Positions 1-9,455 are shown, counted from the stretch's first letter. The stretch: 64,000 nt of DNA from Butyricimonas paravirosa (GCF_032878955.1 NZ_CP043839.1:930001-994000); one strand, 5' to 3'. Notes: generated by a model from the letters alone, not told the origin. Translations and numbers: made by a program.

Positions 1-562
1 TCGGCTGGCGTTTATCCCGCAACACCCATACTTCAGCAGCCGCACCGTTATCACCCAGAAAAAGCTCCCCATCACGAACTACCCCACCACCGAATCCGGT
101 CCCCAACGTAATGCCAATCAAATTTTTATACATTTTATTTTTCCCCGCATCCCGTAGCATACGATTCACTTCCGGCAACGCTCCAGCCAATGCCTCCCCG
201 TAAGCGAACAGGTCCCCGTCATTATTGATAAATACCGGAATCCCAAACTTATTTCTCAAAAAAGCACCTAATGCCACTCCCCCTTGAAAAGCCGGTAAAT
301 TCTTCAAGTCACCGATAATCCCGTTCACGTAATCTGCCGGCCCGGGAAATGCAAAACTGATCGCCACGGGGTCTTCCGGCAACTTCAATTTGATGGCAGA
401 AAAACCCGTAACCATCGTCTCCAAGCACTTCTCCAAATTATCGCCATTTGAAGGTAAAACAATCGGTTCAACGATCTCTTCATTAGAGCGGATAGCCGAG
501 AATACAAAATTCGTTCCCCCGGCATCCAACGTCATCACTATTCTTTTATCAAACTGATACAT
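1..562 (-). CDS. ROK family sugar kinase, N-terminal part (cut by window edge)
   Basis: About 187 residues are visible; the gene runs off the left edge. The protein starts MYQFDKRIVM and has the phosphate-binding motif LDAGGTNFVF near residue 11, NNDGDLFAYGE in the middle, and the glycine-rich GTGFGGG stretch, all typical of ROK proteins. ROK enzymes are cytoplasmic sugar kinases (glucose, N-acetylglucosamine, N-acetylmannosamine) or repressors. No helix-turn-helix precedes the ATP site, so a kinase is more likely. It lies about 50 bp downstream of an MFS sugar transporter on the same strand, suggesting an uptake-phosphorylation pair. The ATG at 560-562 is the first start before the ATP motif. 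Substrate cannot be read from the sequence; the nearby GH84 gene makes an amino sugar plausible. Confidence 0.88.
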   Translation of the reverse strand, partial: MYQFDKRIVMTLDAGGTNFVFSAIRSNEEIVEPIVLPSNGDNLEKCLETMVTGFSAIKLKLPEDPVAISFAFPGPADYVNGIIGDLKNLPAFQGGVALGAFLRNKFGIPVFINNDGDLFAYGEALAGALPEVNRMLRDAGKNKMYKNLIGITLGTGFGGGVVRDGELFLGDNGAAAEVWVLRDKRQP

Positions 563-613
563 AATAAGCTAAAAGTTAAAAGATAAAAACTAAAAGTTTA
601 AGAGAATGTAGAA

Positions 614-1771
614 TCACTTCCGGGTTTTAATTCCCACCGAGCAATACAACAAGTAACACATACAACCGAGAATCACGATAAGTGAACCGGCCTGTGTGCC
701 GATCAAATCCGTACAATATCCCATCAATGGCGGGATTACCGCACCTCCGAAAATACCTGTCACCATCAGACCGGAAATCTCGTTAGCTTTCTCCGGACGG
801 GCTTGAATGGCCATGGAGAAGATCAGGGAGAATATGCTGGAACACGTGAAACCGATCAACGCGATCAACACCAAAATCGAGTATTGCCCAGACATGAAGA
901 ACAACACAATCATGGCAGCAATAGCTACCAGAATGTTCACCCGGAAATACTTGCTACCGGAAACCCGTGCTAACAGGAAAGTTCCCACGAAAGCCCCGAT
1001 CGTGCGGAAGGCAAAATAAACACTCGATCCGACACCCGCTCCCGTAACATCAAACCCACAACGCTCGATCAATAACTTCGGAGCCACCGTGTTAATCCCG
1101 ACATCAACGCCCACGACAAACACGATACCCAAGAAAAGCAACAGGATCGTCCTATCCTTCAACAACCCGAACGTCGCTCCCCACGAAGAGGTCGACTGTT
1201 CCGGCGATTCCTCACGAATATGCACGAGCATTAACCAGCCCATGAAAATCAAGGTCAACAAGGCGAAAATCGGGAAAAGATATTGCCAATTTCCCAGTAC
1301 GGTCGCCGCGAATGCCGCGATAAACGGACCGCAGAAAGACGAAACGGCCTTCAGCACCTGCCCCGCGGTCAACGAACTTGCCAGCACGTTTCCCTTCACC
1401 ACGTTCGTCAGTAACGGGTTCAACGACACCTGCAAAATGGTATTACCGATTCCCAGCAAGGCAAAAGCGATCAGACACGTGTACAGGTTATAATCAATAA
1501 AAGGAATAATCATCCCCACAATGGTCACCAACATACTCACCAATACCGTTTTCTTCCGACCGATACGGTTCATAAAAATAGCCGCCGGGACCGCCAGTAA
1601 CAAAAACCATAGAAATACCATAGAAGGCAGGAATCCGGCAATAGTTTCACTTAACCCGAAATCGGCTTTTACGTAACTGGTTGCAATCCCCACCACGTCA
1701 CAGAATCCCATGATAAAAAAACCAAACAACACAGGCAGTAAAGCCTTAATACTTGTAGAACTTTCTTTCAT
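614..1771 (-). CDS. MFS sugar transporter, fucose-permease-like
   Basis: This inner-membrane protein of 385 residues has about twelve hydrophobic segments and the MFS loop signature NRIGRKK between segments 2 and 3. The opening segment (LLPVLFGFFIMGFCDVVG) resembles the FucP/glucose-galactose branch of the superfamily. The frame is open 20 codons further upstream, but the start MKESSTSIKALL at 1771 is preferred because it directly precedes the first transmembrane helix. It is followed by the ROK kinase, so it probably imports the monosaccharide that the kinase phosphorylates. Substrate is not determinable. No frameshift or truncation is seen. Confidence 0.88.
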   Translation of the reverse strand: MKESSTSIKALLPVLFGFFIMGFCDVVGIATSYVKADFGLSETIAGFLPSMVFLWFLLLAVPAAIFMNRIGRKKTVLVSMLVTIVGMIIPFIDYNLYTCLIAFALLGIGNTILQVSLNPLLTNVVKGNVLASSLTAGQVLKAVSSFCGPFIAAFAATVLGNWQYLFPIFALLTLIFMGWLMLVHIREESPEQSTSSWGATFGLLKDRTILLLFLGIVFVVGVDVGINTVAPKLLIERCGFDVTGAGVGSSVYFAFRTIGAFVGTFLLARVSGSKYFRVNILVAIAAMIVLFFMSGQYSILVLIALIGFTCSSIFSLIFSMAIQARPEKANEISGLMVTGIFGGAVIPPLMGYCTDLIGTQAGSLIVILGCMCYLLYCSVGIKTRK

Positions 1772-1875
1772 AATATATAAATTTAACACAAACAAGAACA
1801 TTAAAAGAGCGACTAATGTAAACAATTTCATTTAATATTTCTAACAATTAATCACCTCATTTCAACTTTGAAACG

Positions 1876-2075
1876 TTAAAATACACGCCCAATAAAATAC
1901 TCGGAACGGCTACCATACGGACTTTCCGGAATAACACTCACAATCCCGCCCGACTTGATGGCGAGATCGATGGGAGAACCATCCGCAGAGACCAGTTACA
2001 GACGTTCCCCGTCCGAATTAAAGCCGATCAATGAAACGTGTTTGCAACCAACAATCCACACCTCTGACATCTTTA
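1876..2075 (-). pseudogene. Possible 3' remnant of a decayed gene
   Basis: The roughly 400 bp between the MFS gene and the MATE gene has no intact gene. On the minus strand one frame reads as protein-like sequence (WIVGCKHVSLIGFNSDGERL), then a TAA at 1996-1998, then continues in the same frame with LVSADGSPIDLAIKSGGIVS and ends SEYFIGRVF before a TAA at 1876. The composition looks coding on both sides of the stop, as expected for the C-terminal tail of a decayed gene. The family is not recognised. It may equally be chance. Confidence 0.35.
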
Positions 2076-2132
2076 TGTAGCCCGTTCTCCACCTTATCTG
2101 CCATCGAACAGCCACAAAACAATAAAAATACG

Positions 2133-2140
2133 TATCTTTG
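2133..2140 (+). promoter_or_regulatory. Bacteroidota -7 box upstream of MATE gene
   Basis: TATCTTTG matches the TAnnTTTG element of the Bacteroidota primary sigma factor and lies 36 bp before the MATE ATG. No convincing -33 TTG is seen at the usual distance. Confidence 0.55.
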
Positions 2141-2175
2141 CGCCCCGAAAAAACAAACCGATAAACGAAACGAAT

Positions 2176-3501
2176 ATGAGATTTACACACAAACAAATAT
2201 GGGTGATCACTTTCCCGATCCTGGTCAGTTTGTTGATGGAACACTTGATTAACATGACCGATACCGCATTTCTCGGCAGAGTGGGAGAAGTCGAACTAGG
2301 TGCATCTGCCTTAGCCGGCGTGTACTACATGGCAATCTACATGCTCGCTTTCGGTTTCAGCATCGGGGCTCAAATCCTCATCGGCCGACGTAATGGAGAA
2401 GGCAACTACAAGGATATCGGACCCATTTTTATACAAGGAGTACTTTTCCTCTTGGGACTTGCCACACTCATGTTCACGGTTTCCCGCATATACACGCCTT
2501 CGGTTCTCCGTTCCGTCATTGACTCGGAACAAGTCTACGTGGCCACGAACGACTACATGAAATGGCGAGTATTCGGTTTCTTTTTCTCGTTTGTCGCTGT
2601 CATGTTCCGGGCTTTTTTCGTGGGAATCACCACGACACGCATACTCACGATCAATTCGCTTGTCATGGTCGGCACCAATGTCGTGCTGAATTACCTGTTA
2701 ATTTTCGGTAAATTCGGGTTCCCGGCCTTGGGCATCAGCGGGGCTGCCATCGGCTCGTCCGTGGCAGAACTCGTTTCCATGATTTTCTATATCCTATATA
2801 CTTGGAAAAAAGTTGATTGGAAAAAATACGCACTTTTCAACCTGTCCAGTTTCAACCCGAAATTATTGTCGGGCATACTCAACATCTCCATTTGGACCAT
2901 GATCCAGTCCTTTCTGGCCATGGCCACTTGGTTTCTGTTCTTTATTGCCGTGGAACACCTCGGTGAACGCCCACTGGCAGTGTCCAACATCGTGCGCAGT
3001 GCCGCCATGTTCTTCTTCATGCCGGTTTCCGCCTTCGCTGCCACGACCAGCTCGCTTGTGAGTAACCTGATTGGCGCGCAGGCCACCTCCCAGGTCTGGA
3101 GTACTTGTCTCAAAACAATCAAGATGTGCTACCTCTTTGTCATCCCGATCGGCATCATCATACTACTGGCTCCCGCCACATTTTTAAGAATATACACCGA
3201 TGATCCCCAACTCATCCGAGCCACGATCCCTTCCCTTTTCGTGATGATGAGCGCGGTTCTTCTTTCCACCCCCGGCAGTATTCTTTTCAACGCCGTGTCG
3301 GGAACAGGAAACACACGTATGGCTCTATTTATGGAGTTCGGCACGCTCACGTTCTACGTTCTCTACATCATCTACATCGTGTTCTATCTCCAAGCGGATG
3401 TCGCCATCTGTTGGACCACAGAACACGCCTATTGGAGCATCCTGCTCATTCTCGGTTTCATGTACATGAAAAGCGGAAAATGGGCAGGCAAGAAAATATA
3501 G
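2176..3501 (+). CDS. MATE family efflux transporter
   Basis: The protein has 441 residues and about twelve transmembrane segments in two repeats, the usual MATE length and layout. The N-terminus (FPILVSLLMEHLINMTDTAF) carries the conserved MATE helix 1 with the TDTAFLGR motif. MATE proteins are inner-membrane cation-coupled exporters of drugs or metabolites. The start MRFTHKQIW follows a TAnnTTTG box at a normal distance. It is transcribed alone and ends 2 bp from the convergent GH84 gene. Substrate unknown. It is clearly different in sequence from the second MATE protein at 9.4-10.8 kb. Confidence 0.93.
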   Translation: MRFTHKQIWVITFPILVSLLMEHLINMTDTAFLGRVGEVELGASALAGVYYMAIYMLAFGFSIGAQILIGRRNGEGNYKDIGPIFIQGVLFLLGLATLMFTVSRIYTPSVLRSVIDSEQVYVATNDYMKWRVFGFFFSFVAVMFRAFFVGITTTRILTINSLVMVGTNVVLNYLLIFGKFGFPALGISGAAIGSSVAELVSMIFYILYTWKKVDWKKYALFNLSSFNPKLLSGILNISIWTMIQSFLAMATWFLFFIAVEHLGERPLAVSNIVRSAAMFFFMPVSAFAATTSSLVSNLIGAQATSQVWSTCLKTIKMCYLFVIPIGIIILLAPATFLRIYTDDPQLIRATIPSLFVMMSAVLLSTPGSILFNAVSGTGNTRMALFMEFGTLTFYVLYIIYIVFYLQADVAICWTTEHAYWSILLILGFMYMKSGKWAGKKI

Positions 3502-3503
3502 CA

Positions 3504-5717
3504 TCACAAACTGAACACCACGTAGAACTCCCGTAAATACACCTGTTGTTCTCCCTCTCCCGTGTTCGTGAAACGGACGAACTTCACGGGAGTATCCTCC
3601 CATTTGCCGTTCAGACGGCCGCGAGCGTCACGGGTCAACGTCACGGTCTGCCACGTCTCACCGTCAGCAGATACTTCCATGACACCCCAGGAAAGATCAC
3701 CCTTCACGTCAAAATTCAAACGAGTACCGGGAATCCGGTAGGCATCATCAAGTTCCAATTGCAGGTACCCCCCGGCCGGCCATTTCACGACTTCCAGCAA
3801 AGGGGTCAAATGAACCCGACTGGGATATACTTGTAAAGGCAGATGTTCCAGTTGAGGCACGTTCGTGGTCAACTTACAAGGTGAATAATCGGCTAACAAA
3901 GGCAAATCCGTCCCGTTCTGACGATTAAACCGTTCCGTGGCCTCCGTGAAAACATCCAGCACCAACGGTTGAAGTACTGTTGTCCCGGTCTTCACGCCCG
4001 GCTGGTAAGGATTCTGGTTAAATTGTCTTTCCAGCTCGTAACTTCTCTTGCGCAAGGCTTTAACGTGATTATACTTCCGCAGGAAAAGTTCACGATCACC
4101 ACGTTCCCCGGCTTTAATCATGGCCAAGGCCTCCTGCCCGGCATCTCCCAATATCTTGAACTGATGCAACCACGGGGTAATTTCTTCAATCAACGCCTCG
4201 TTTTCCCGGTCAATCAACAACAAATCGGCAGCCTCCGCCACACGCTCGAACTCGTCCTGCAAAGCAAGAAAATCCCGCTCATCATAATGCCCTTCCCGAT
4301 ACCCCTTCATGAAACGCTCGGCCACGGGTTGAATTTCCACGGATTCTTCCCGACGGAAACGATGCACGTTCTCTCCCAGATCGGAATTATGACGGGCGAA
4401 AACGGTAAAGGCCTCCACGTTCTCCGGCATGATGGCCCGAATAGCCCGGTACCATGACCGGAAACGATCGTACGATTGCATATTCCACGTGTAGTCTGCC
4501 ACGCAATATATTGCCAGTTTGGATGCCTCCGCCCATTCCATGGGATTAGCCACGAAACCGGAAATGCTCCCGGCAATATCTTTCCCGTTACCATACACCT
4601 CGCCCAATAACAGGTGATCCCTCACGTAATCCGACACGGGGAAATTCCACCAGATATAAGAGGGGCGTTTGATTTGCTCCCGAATCCACTCCACGCCTTC
4701 CCTAGTAATCTCGGAAATCACCCGATCTCCCGTCCACATCACCTCCACGGACGGGTTCAACTTCTCACCTATCGTGGCAAGATACCCGCTTTCCGGTCGG
4801 GCCCATCCTTTATTGTACTCGGTCGGGCACACGATCAAAGGCGTCACGTCGGGCTTTACCTGCACGAAATGGTCATCAATATAATTCAACAATTCCACCT
4901 GTCGGTCGGCTTTCGCCCCCTCACCGGAAATATCGTCAAAAAAGACAGCAAAAGAACGTACGCCCAAATCGTACATATGCTCAAACTTGGCCATCAATGA
5001 ATCACGGTCGGAAGTCTCCCAGCGAATGTCTAACCCCGGATGAATCGCCCATACAAAATCCACCTCGTTCTCGTTTGCTACCTTCACCAGCTCGGCAAGA
5101 CGAGCTGCCTCCTTGGCAGGATAAGGTTTCCGCCAGTTGGGCGAACTATGGAAAGGATCGTCTTTCGGTCCGTAAATATACGTGTTTAATTTGTTCTCCC
5201 CGTAAAACTGCAATTGTCTCAAACGGGCCTCGTGGCTCCAAGGCGTACCGTAAAATCCCTCGACCACGCCCCGGAAACGTACGTCCGGGTAATCCTGAAT
5301 CCCAACAAACGGTAAATGCCCCTCGTGGAACAACTGCATGAAAGTACGCACGGCATAATACGTTCCCCGCTCGTCATTCCCGGCCAGCATGATGGCCTTA
5401 TCGGTAATCGACAGGTAGTATCCTTCCGGATGATCGGGTATCAGCCGTTTTGCCCCCCGCACGGCCCGGTCACCTTTCTCGCCCACGTACAAGGGAAACC
5501 CTTCCGTCCCGAGACGGTCACCCAAAAATTGTTTCAACAAAGCTATTGCATGAGGATTAGCCTCCTGTTCACCCACGAGCCGGAAAGCAACCGGAATCGT
5601 CATACTCTTCCCCGTGACATTGACCTGACGGGGAGAAGGTTGCACTTTAATATCCTGAGCCATAACTCTCACCTGTATCAACAACAAGCAAACGAAGAAA
5701 ACCAACACCTTTTTCAT
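3504..5717 (-). CDS. GH84 beta-N-acetylglucosaminidase (O-GlcNAcase/hyaluronidase-like)
   Basis: This secreted glycosidase of 737 residues resembles the Bacteroides GH84 enzymes. A signal peptide (1-20, ending VMAQ) is followed by an alpha/beta N-terminal domain (about 25-145), the catalytic barrel (about 147-440) opening with VVEGFYGTPWS, a helical region, and a C-terminal beta-sandwich with the discoidin-like phrase SADGETWQTV. The paired catalytic aspartates of substrate-assisted catalysis are Asp261-Asp262 in FFDDISGEG. GH84 enzymes release terminal beta-GlcNAc from glycoproteins or glycans. It is the last gene of a minus-strand group with the GNAT and transglutaminase-like genes, 19 bp after GNAT. 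The product is probably periplasmic. Exact substrate is inferred. Confidence 0.93.
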   Translation of the reverse strand: MKKVLVFFVCLLLIQVRVMAQDIKVQPSPRQVNVTGKSMTIPVAFRLVGEQEANPHAIALLKQFLGDRLGTEGFPLYVGEKGDRAVRGAKRLIPDHPEGYYLSITDKAIMLAGNDERGTYYAVRTFMQLFHEGHLPFVGIQDYPDVRFRGVVEGFYGTPWSHEARLRQLQFYGENKLNTYIYGPKDDPFHSSPNWRKPYPAKEAARLAELVKVANENEVDFVWAIHPGLDIRWETSDRDSLMAKFEHMYDLGVRSFAVFFDDISGEGAKADRQVELLNYIDDHFVQVKPDVTPLIVCPTEYNKGWARPESGYLATIGEKLNPSVEVMWTGDRVISEITREGVEWIREQIKRPSYIWWNFPVSDYVRDHLLLGEVYGNGKDIAGSISGFVANPMEWAEASKLAIYCVADYTWNMQSYDRFRSWYRAIRAIMPENVEAFTVFARHNSDLGENVHRFRREESVEIQPVAERFMKGYREGHYDERDFLALQDEFERVAEAADLLLIDRENEALIEEITPWLHQFKILGDAGQEALAMIKAGERGDRELFLRKYNHVKALRKRSYELERQFNQNPYQPGVKTGTTVLQPLVLDVFTEATERFNRQNGTDLPLLADYSPCKLTTNVPQLEHLPLQVYPSRVHLTPLLEVVKWPAGGYLQLELDDAYRIPGTRLNFDVKGDLSWGVMEVSADGETWQTVTLTRDARGRLNGKWEDTPVKFVRFTNTGEGEQQVYLREFYVVFSL

Positions 5718-5736
5718 GTGGAAATATTTTATAAGA

Positions 5737-6192
5737 TTACAATAATTTAGTCATAATATAAGCAGGACCGAAAAGTTCGGATTCCTCCTTCTCTTGGGAG
5801 CGATACCCCATTTTTTCGTAAAAACCGACTGCCGTGAGGCTGGCCGACAAATGCAACAAATGGACATGACGACTCAAGGCAAAATCCTCGATGCGTTGTA
5901 ACAAACGTTCCCCAACCCGCCGGCCATGTACATCCGGGTCCACGTACAAGGCGCAGACCTCATCCCCTTCCAGTCCAACCGTCCCGACCACTTTCCCGTT
6001 TTCCTCCGCCACGAACATCGTCCGGGTAGCCGATATTTCACACAGATAATCAGGCGTGAACAAACGGCACATATAGTCTATCACCGCAGGTTCATAATCC
6101 CGGCTATTCACGAAGGTCAAGTTATTCCTAATCAGACGTGACACGGTTTCCGCGTCACGTTCATCAAATTCTCTTATTATAATGTCTATCAC
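5737..6192 (-). CDS. GNAT family N-acetyltransferase
   Basis: The cytoplasmic protein of 151 residues spans a single GNAT fold. The acetyl-CoA-binding segment reads VDPDVHGRRVGERLLQRIE (near residues 87-105), a form of the Q/RxxGxG/A motif, followed by LSASLTAVGFYEKMGY, the usual terminal strand and helix. The likely start is the GTG at 6190-6192, which overlaps the TGA of the upstream gene by four bases, so translational coupling is expected. It sits between a transglutaminase-like lipoprotein gene and a GH84 gene. The acceptor substrate is unknown; an amino sugar or a protein amine would both fit. Confidence 0.88.
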   Translation of the reverse strand: MIDIIIREFDERDAETVSRLIRNNLTFVNSRDYEPAVIDYMCRLFTPDYLCEISATRTMFVAEENGKVVGTVGLEGDEVCALYVDPDVHGRRVGERLLQRIEDFALSRHVHLLHLSASLTAVGFYEKMGYRSQEKEESELFGPAYIMTKLL

Positions 6193-8822
6193 TTTCTACT
6201 TATTATATTCATGATCTGCGTACCCAACCCGACACGATACCCTTGGGAAACAAAAACAACCTCCCCCTTCGCGTTCAACAGGACGATCAAAGGCAGGCTC
6301 TCCGTGTTCGTCAAGCGTAATCCTTCTGCCAAACCTTTTAGCAAACGACCGTCCAAGTCCGTTCCCCACCGCATCACGGAAGGAAAAGCCCGGAAGTCCG
6401 CACGATTAAACTTAGCCTGATGATCCGCATCCTTAAACACGAAATACAAGGGAACACCCAAGTTCTCGAAATCATCTTTCATCCCGCTCATATCCCGCAA
6501 CAAATGATTTGTCGGTTCCTTATTCGCCTCAATCAAGGCTATCGCCGTGTACCCCTTCTCCGGCAAACGGATTGCCTCCGGTTTTGTCTTGCCCTCCGGG
6601 ACAATGGATAGCGCCGTCGGGACCACTCCCAGAATCTCCATTTTCTCCACGCAAGGACGGATAAGCATATCTATATTTGTCAATTTACCAGCCTCCACTT
6701 GGAATGATACCAAATCTGCCAAAACAGCCCCATCACTCCGTCTATTTCCCGTTGAAAGAAGATAATCCCCCTCTTCCAGCGTGACCGGTTTCGTGAAGAT
6801 CGTTTTATATGACGCACCAACACCCATATCCACCGCCGCGTTACTTCCCAAGTCAATCGTCCGTACCCGACCATCTTCCAACTTTCCGATCGTAAAGTTC
6901 AGGAAATATTTTGGGTCACTCACCGTCTTTTGAGCATAATGCAACATCAACTCCCCTTTCGGTACTACCTTTTCGGTCATGAAATTAACCGTATGCCACG
7001 TTCCGTTCTGATAATACTCCGGTTTACCCGAAATCGGGCTTAACCGAGCCGGAATTCCCATTGTACGACAGGCTGCCACGAAGAAAACATTCCGGGAAAG
7101 TACATCCGTCACCCCTGCCCGGATCACGCCCTCCGGTGGAGTTACCACCTTCGCGGGGTACAGGGAATCAACAACCTTGATTTTTCCGGTTTCTTGGATC
7201 AAACTGGTAACATCCGTAATATCGTGCCTCTTCAAAAATTCCCGAACGGGTTCCCGATAAGCCGTAAGTAACTCGTTCTGCACTCTCGGGTTCAGTATGT
7301 ATTCCGTGAAATAAGGATTCGCCACATCACGGCCATCCCCTTCCACGTGAGACAACAACACGTCTGCCGGAGTGTCCTGCAAATCCTTCTCCGCGATCAC
7401 GCCCAACAAATTCATGGCTAATGTCCGACGTTCAGGCGACACTTCACGCATAAAACGCAGCAATTCGGAATAATTTCCCCGTGACGTAACCATATACGTG
7501 GCAAAACGTGCCGTATCCACACCCAACTCCATCGCTACATCCCCGCCTTGCGTCCTCGACATGAAAGTTGCCACATAAACATTCCGTAACGAATCTTCCC
7601 GGGCAAAACGACGGTCATTCACGGCCCGTTCCTCATCAGTTGACAAAGCTGTAATATCATGTTGCCTTGGCGGTACCAAATCCCACTCCCCTGAAAACAA
7701 ATCCCCGACAGTTTTATCCAACACGACGGTCAGTGTATCCTGCCGCTCCACGGACAATTCCCCAAAACCCAACTTCTTTCCCTTACTTGCCAAAACGAAA
7801 ATATCTCCTTGCCCCAACGTCAGGGAAGTCTCCCCCTTCACGTCGGAATACAAGGTCACCACGGGATAAAACTCCCCGTAATTAAATATCTTATATTCCA
7901 CCTTCGCATTCTCAACAGGCTGCCCGTTCTCGTCAATAACTTGAACTACTGTCGGAACGATCCGTGTATAATGGGAAGTCACGTTCACGCCTGAACCACT
8001 TTCATTCACGTAAACAATCTCTTCCTGACCATTATATTTCCCGAACACCTCCGACTCCACGTACATCGCCCTTTGCACGGGCAACGTGAACCACGCGATA
8101 TTCAACCGAGGTTCCGGTTCACAAGCCCCCAAGTACTTCCACTCGCCATCCACCCAGACCTCAATCCACGCGTGATTATCATCACAATGCGCCCAGCGAG
8201 GCGTGTATATCTGACGTGCCGGAATCCCCACGGCCCGCAAAGCTGCCAGCGTGAATATGGACTCTTCACCACAGCGACCGTAAGCCGTGAGCATCGTGGC
8301 TAGCGGTGAACGGGTCCGGGCATTGGTCGGTTTATAGATCACGTGTTCATGACACCAGTGATTCACTTCCAGCGCCGCCTTTTCCATGGACTCACAGGTC
8401 GCAACCCGTTCCTTCAGTTCCTTGTAGAAAACGATACGGGCCGTGTCCAGATTCTCTTTCCCACCCCTCACGGGAAGTACAAAATGACGGAATATATCTT
8501 CCGGAATATCTTTTCCCCAAGGCATCGCCTCTCTCGCTTGGAATGCCCAACGCACATTCTTCAACAGAAAATCTCCCCCCGAAAAAGATAGATCAATCAA
8601 CGGAGAATAAGCGTAGAGAAACATCAGCGCCTCTCGTTCCTCCACGCTCATCGGGGAATCGAACACGGCAAACAAATTACCCGGGTTACCTTCCAACACC
8701 TTCTTCTTTTTCTGAAAATCCTGTTCCACCATCTTCCGGTAGCCCGGATCTGTCATAAAATGCTTTTCCTCACATGCACATAACAGCACGAAAGCAAGCA
8801 GTATCCATAAAACTTGTTTCAT
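6189..8822 (-). CDS. Transglutaminase-like lipoprotein with degenerate repeat and thioredoxin-fold tail
   Basis: About 877 residues starting MKQVLWILL, with a lipoprotein-type signal ending LLCAC. The first module has the transglutaminase core YGRCGEES (Cys near residue 184), NHAWIEVWVDGEW (His near 217) and the GACEPEP ending seen in Bacteroidota members. A Gly/Ala stands where the usual third-residue Asp is expected. A beta-rich linker follows, then a second, degenerate core-like stretch (FFVAACRTMGIPARLSP), and a C-terminal thioredoxin-like fold (PLYFVFKDADHQAKF) without a CxxC pair. It likely processes or binds peptides or glycopeptides at the envelope. It begins the operon with the GNAT and GH84 genes and overlaps the GNAT start by four bases. 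Confidence 0.82.
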   Translation of the reverse strand: MKQVLWILLAFVLLCACEEKHFMTDPGYRKMVEQDFQKKKKVLEGNPGNLFAVFDSPMSVEEREALMFLYAYSPLIDLSFSGGDFLLKNVRWAFQAREAMPWGKDIPEDIFRHFVLPVRGGKENLDTARIVFYKELKERVATCESMEKAALEVNHWCHEHVIYKPTNARTRSPLATMLTAYGRCGEESIFTLAALRAVGIPARQIYTPRWAHCDDNHAWIEVWVDGEWKYLGACEPEPRLNIAWFTLPVQRAMYVESEVFGKYNGQEEIVYVNESGSGVNVTSHYTRIVPTVVQVIDENGQPVENAKVEYKIFNYGEFYPVVTLYSDVKGETSLTLGQGDIFVLASKGKKLGFGELSVERQDTLTVVLDKTVGDLFSGEWDLVPPRQHDITALSTDEERAVNDRRFAREDSLRNVYVATFMSRTQGGDVAMELGVDTARFATYMVTSRGNYSELLRFMREVSPERRTLAMNLLGVIAEKDLQDTPADVLLSHVEGDGRDVANPYFTEYILNPRVQNELLTAYREPVREFLKRHDITDVTSLIQETGKIKVVDSLYPAKVVTPPEGVIRAGVTDVLSRNVFFVAACRTMGIPARLSPISGKPEYYQNGTWHTVNFMTEKVVPKGELMLHYAQKTVSDPKYFLNFTIGKLEDGRVRTIDLGSNAAVDMGVGASYKTIFTKPVTLEEGDYLLSTGNRRSDGAVLADLVSFQVEAGKLTNIDMLIRPCVEKMEILGVVPTALSIVPEGKTKPEAIRLPEKGYTAIALIEANKEPTNHLLRDMSGMKDDFENLGVPLYFVFKDADHQAKFNRADFRAFPSVMRWGTDLDGRLLKGLAEGLRLTNTESLPLIVLLNAKGEVVFVSQGYRVGLGTQIMNIISRK

Positions 8823-8842
8823 GATCATGATATTTTATGTCA

Positions 8843-8850
8843 CAAATATA
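8843..8850 (-). promoter_or_regulatory. -7 box for the transglutaminase-GNAT-GH84 operon
   Basis: On the minus strand TATATTTG matches TAnnTTTG and lies about 20 bp before the lipoprotein ATG. It sits 14 bp from the plus-strand box of the Crp/Fnr gene, so the two divergent promoters overlap. Confidence 0.5.
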
Positions 8851-8864
8851 ACAGATTTTTTCAC

Positions 8865-8872
8865 TATTTTTG
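8865..8872 (+). promoter_or_regulatory. -7 box for the Crp/Fnr gene
   Basis: TATTTTTG fits TAnnTTTG but lies only 4 bp before the ATG at 8877. If used, transcription would begin at or next to the start codon, giving a leaderless or nearly leaderless message. Confidence 0.45.
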
Positions 8873-8876
8873 CCTC

Positions 8877-9455
8877 ATGGACACGAAGGAAGAAATCATT
8901 AGGCAATTCGAGGCTCAAACCGCCCCGCTCAGCCCGGAAACTCACGAGAAATTGGCCAACATTCTCGTCCGTTTCGAACTGGCCAAAGGAGACCTTTTTC
9001 TCCGGGAAGGTGAGATATGTAAATATTACAGCATGGTCGCCCAAGGAATGATTCGCCTATTCTATGATAAAAACGGGCGGGATCTCACGGAACACTTCTC
9101 GTATGAAAAAGGGATATTCGTTTCGCTGGAAAGCTATTTTCGGCAAACCCCGAGTTACTTGATGATCGAGGCTCTCGAACCCACCGTTATCTATTCTTTC
9201 CCGCATGATCAACTACAAGACCTTATGCGAACGAATCACGAGGTGGAACACATGTATTGCAAAATGCTGGAAAACTCCCTGATCGAATCACAGCAAAAAG
9301 CCGATGCCTGTCGTTTCGAGACCGCCCGGGAACGTTACCACCGACTCGCCACGGAACACCCGGAAGTAGTCAAACGGGCTCCCCTCATCCACATTGCCTC
9401 CCGGCTTGGTATGACCCCCGAAACGTTAAGCCGAGTGAGAGCTGGTTTGCTTTAA
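8877..9455 (+). CDS. Crp/Fnr family transcriptional regulator
   Basis: 192 residues starting MDTKEEIIRQFE. The N-terminal part (about 25-120) is a cyclic-nucleotide-binding-like beta-roll (KGDLFLREGEICKYYSMVAQG). The C-terminus carries a short winged helix-turn-helix (HIASRLGMTPETLSRVRAG). Upstream in-frame codons exist, but this ATG follows the promoter-like box and matches family N-termini. No iron-sulphur cysteine cluster is evident. It is divergent from the transglutaminase operon with overlapping promoters, which makes auto- or cross-regulation possible. Its 3' end overlaps the convergent MATE gene by 30 bp. Confidence 0.9.
   Translation: MDTKEEIIRQFEAQTAPLSPETHEKLANILVRFELAKGDLFLREGEICKYYSMVAQGMIRLFYDKNGRDLTEHFSYEKGIFVSLESYFRQTPSYLMIEALEPTVIYSFPHDQLQDLMRTNHEVEHMYCKMLENSLIESQQKADACRFETARERYHRLATEHPEVVKRAPLIHIASRLGMTPETLSRVRAGLL

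Noticed and set aside
551..613. Repeated TAAAAGTT-like sequence before the ROK start as an operator
   Set aside because: Simple A+T-rich direct repetition is common in such spacers and has no dyad symmetry to support a protein site.
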